A stretch of DNA of 64,000 bases from Streptomyces canus (lineage in GTDB: Bacteria; Actinomycetota; Actinomycetes; Streptomycetales; Streptomycetaceae): NCBI RefSeq assembly GCF_030815415.1, contig NZ_JAUSWW010000001.1:8184001-8248000 (forward strand). The letters run 5' to 3'. Below, piece after piece: positions 63,191 through 64,000 of the stretch. Each line of letters begins with the position of its first letter. Positions within the stretch are counted from its first letter, which is position 1. The notes under the pieces are model-generated. The model was not told the origin of the DNA. It saw nothing but the letters and a program-made list of their open reading frames with translations, and ran no database searches. Made by a program: the position numbers and the translations under genes.

Positions 63191-64000
63191 TCAGGATTTG
63201 GTGACAGTCGCCTTGTTGATCACGACCGTTGCGTTGGGAGCGCCGTCACCCGCTCCGGTGCTCTCACCCGCGGCCGCGATCTTCTTCAGAACCGTCATAC
63301 CGGACTCGGAGACGGTCCCGAACGGCGTGTAGCTCGGCGGCAGCTGACTGTCCTGGTAGACGAGGAAGAACTGGCTGCCTCCGGTGTGCGCCTTGCCGGT
63401 GTTCGCCATCGCGATGGTGCCCGCCGGGTAGATGTTGTCCTTGAGGCTTTTGTCCTTCAGGTTCTCGTCCGGGATCGTGTAGCCGGGACCACCGCTGCCG
63501 CTGCCCGTCGGGTCGCCGCACTGAAGCACGTAGATGCCGTTGGTGGTGAGCCGGTGGCACTTGGTGTGGTCGAAGTAGCCCTTGGCCGCGAGGAAGTCGA
63601 ACGAGTTGACGGTGTGCGGGGCCGCCTTCGTCTTGAGCGCGATGTCTATGTCACCGCACGTCGTCGCCAGCTTCATCGTGTACTTCGCCGACTTGTCGAT
63701 CGTCAGCGACGGCTCCTTCTTCCAGGTCGCCGTCTTGACCTTGCCCTCCGCCGGCTTCTTGCACGGGTCGGCGATCGCGCTGGGCGTCGGCGACGGCGTG
63801 GCCGCGGCGGCGTCGGACTTGTCGTCGTCGCCCTTGAGGACGTCCGACGTATAGAGCGCCAGACTGCCCACCAGGATCACGCCGAGCACCGACGCGATCA
63901 CGGAGTTGCGCATGCGGGCCTTGCGCCGCGCGGCCGTGCGCCGCTGCTGCTGCCGCAAGAACTTCTCCCGGGCGAGCTGCCGCTTCCGCTGTTCCTGGGT
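63191..64000 (-). CDS. Membrane-anchored cyclophilin-type peptidyl-prolyl isomerase, 5' end outside window
   Basis: 270 residues are in the window; the first few are lost beyond base 64000. A basic cytoplasmic segment (REKFLRQQQRRTAARRKARM) and one helix (SVIASVLGVILVGSLALY) anchor a secreted domain. The cyclophilin core is MKLATTCGDIDIALKTKAAP, NSFDFLAAKGYFDHTKCHRL, QCGDPTGSGSGGPGYTIPDE, GTIAMANTGKAHTGGSQFFL. It should assist folding of exported proteins. A Ser/Pro/Thr linker joins helix and domain. Confidence 0.93.
   Translation of the reverse strand, partial: TQEQRKRQLAREKFLRQQQRRTAARRKARMRNSVIASVLGVILVGSLALYTSDVLKGDDDKSDAAAATPSPTPSAIADPCKKPAEGKVKTATWKKEPSLTIDKSAKYTMKLATTCGDIDIALKTKAAPHTVNSFDFLAAKGYFDHTKCHRLTTNGIYVLQCGDPTGSGSGGPGYTIPDENLKDKSLKDNIYPAGTIAMANTGKAHTGGSQFFLVYQDSQLPPSYTPFGTVSESGMTVLKKIAAAGESTGAGDGAPNATVVINKATVTKS

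Overview
The window is high-GC chromosomal DNA from a Streptomyces. The evidence is strong codon bias with G/C third positions, many GTG starts (one TTG), the sporulation gene ssgB, and a gene order (metNIQ, cobalamin genes, ssgB, thrS, pgsA-patA-pimA, pdxST, ruvCAB, secDF, apt, relA) that from memory matches the S. coelicolor SCO1510-SCO1560 neighbourhood. It is core chromosome: I see no insertion sequence, integrase, prophage, CRISPR array or biosynthetic cluster.

Layout. 1-3.4 kb: the end of a glycerophosphodiesterase gene, a small ECF-like sigma factor, a GNAT enzyme, two coupled membrane proteins and a HAD phosphatase. 3.4-6.5 kb: a methionine ABC transporter (metN-metI-metQ) preceded by a long leader that encodes a 28-residue peptide ending in a cluster of Cys and Met codons. 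6.5-17 kb: a GNAT enzyme, cobL(cbiET), a very long disordered-BluB-CobT fusion gene interrupted by a one-base frameshift, cysG/cobA, an rRNA methyltransferase, a Nudix hydrolase and a Ser/Thr kinase. 17-26 kb: small proteins, dispersed repeats, a cluster of five tRNAs (3x Val-GAC, Cys-GCA, Gly-GCC), pabB-pabC, a double GNAT protein, a DsbA-like protein, a CGNR zinc-finger protein and ssgB. 26.4-33.5 kb: a tRNA-Val(CAC) and an accessory operon for rhamnogalacturonan-type sugars (Tat-exported binding protein, two permeases, DUF624/YesL-like protein, PcRGLX/YetA-like lyase) behind a clear promoter with a palindromic operator. 33.5-39.2 kb: a large membrane protein, an SRPBCC protein, a second identical tRNA-Val(CAC), an exonuclease, and a DUF4365 gene overlapping an unrecognised gene.

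39.3-49.8 kb: thrS, a relict ion-channel gene, a HIT protein, an unknown membrane protein, an EF-G-like GTPase, and the phosphatidylinositol mannoside set pgsA-patA-pimA, whose order echoes the mycobacterial thrS-HIT-pgsA-patA-pimA block. 50-64 kb: pdxS-pdxT, a YebC regulator, ruvC-ruvA-ruvB, yajC-secD-secF-apt, relA (TTG start), a convergent DUF349 protein and a membrane-anchored cyclophilin cut by the window end.

The items most worth a second look are the Cys/Met-rich leader peptide before metN, the frameshifted BluB-CobT fusion with its roughly 760-residue disordered tail, the structured leader before that gene, the predicted nuclease-like DUF4365 pair, the ion-channel relic between thrS and the HIT gene, and the EF-G paralogue with a degenerate G4 motif. 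All functional statements come from reading motifs by eye; no database search was run.
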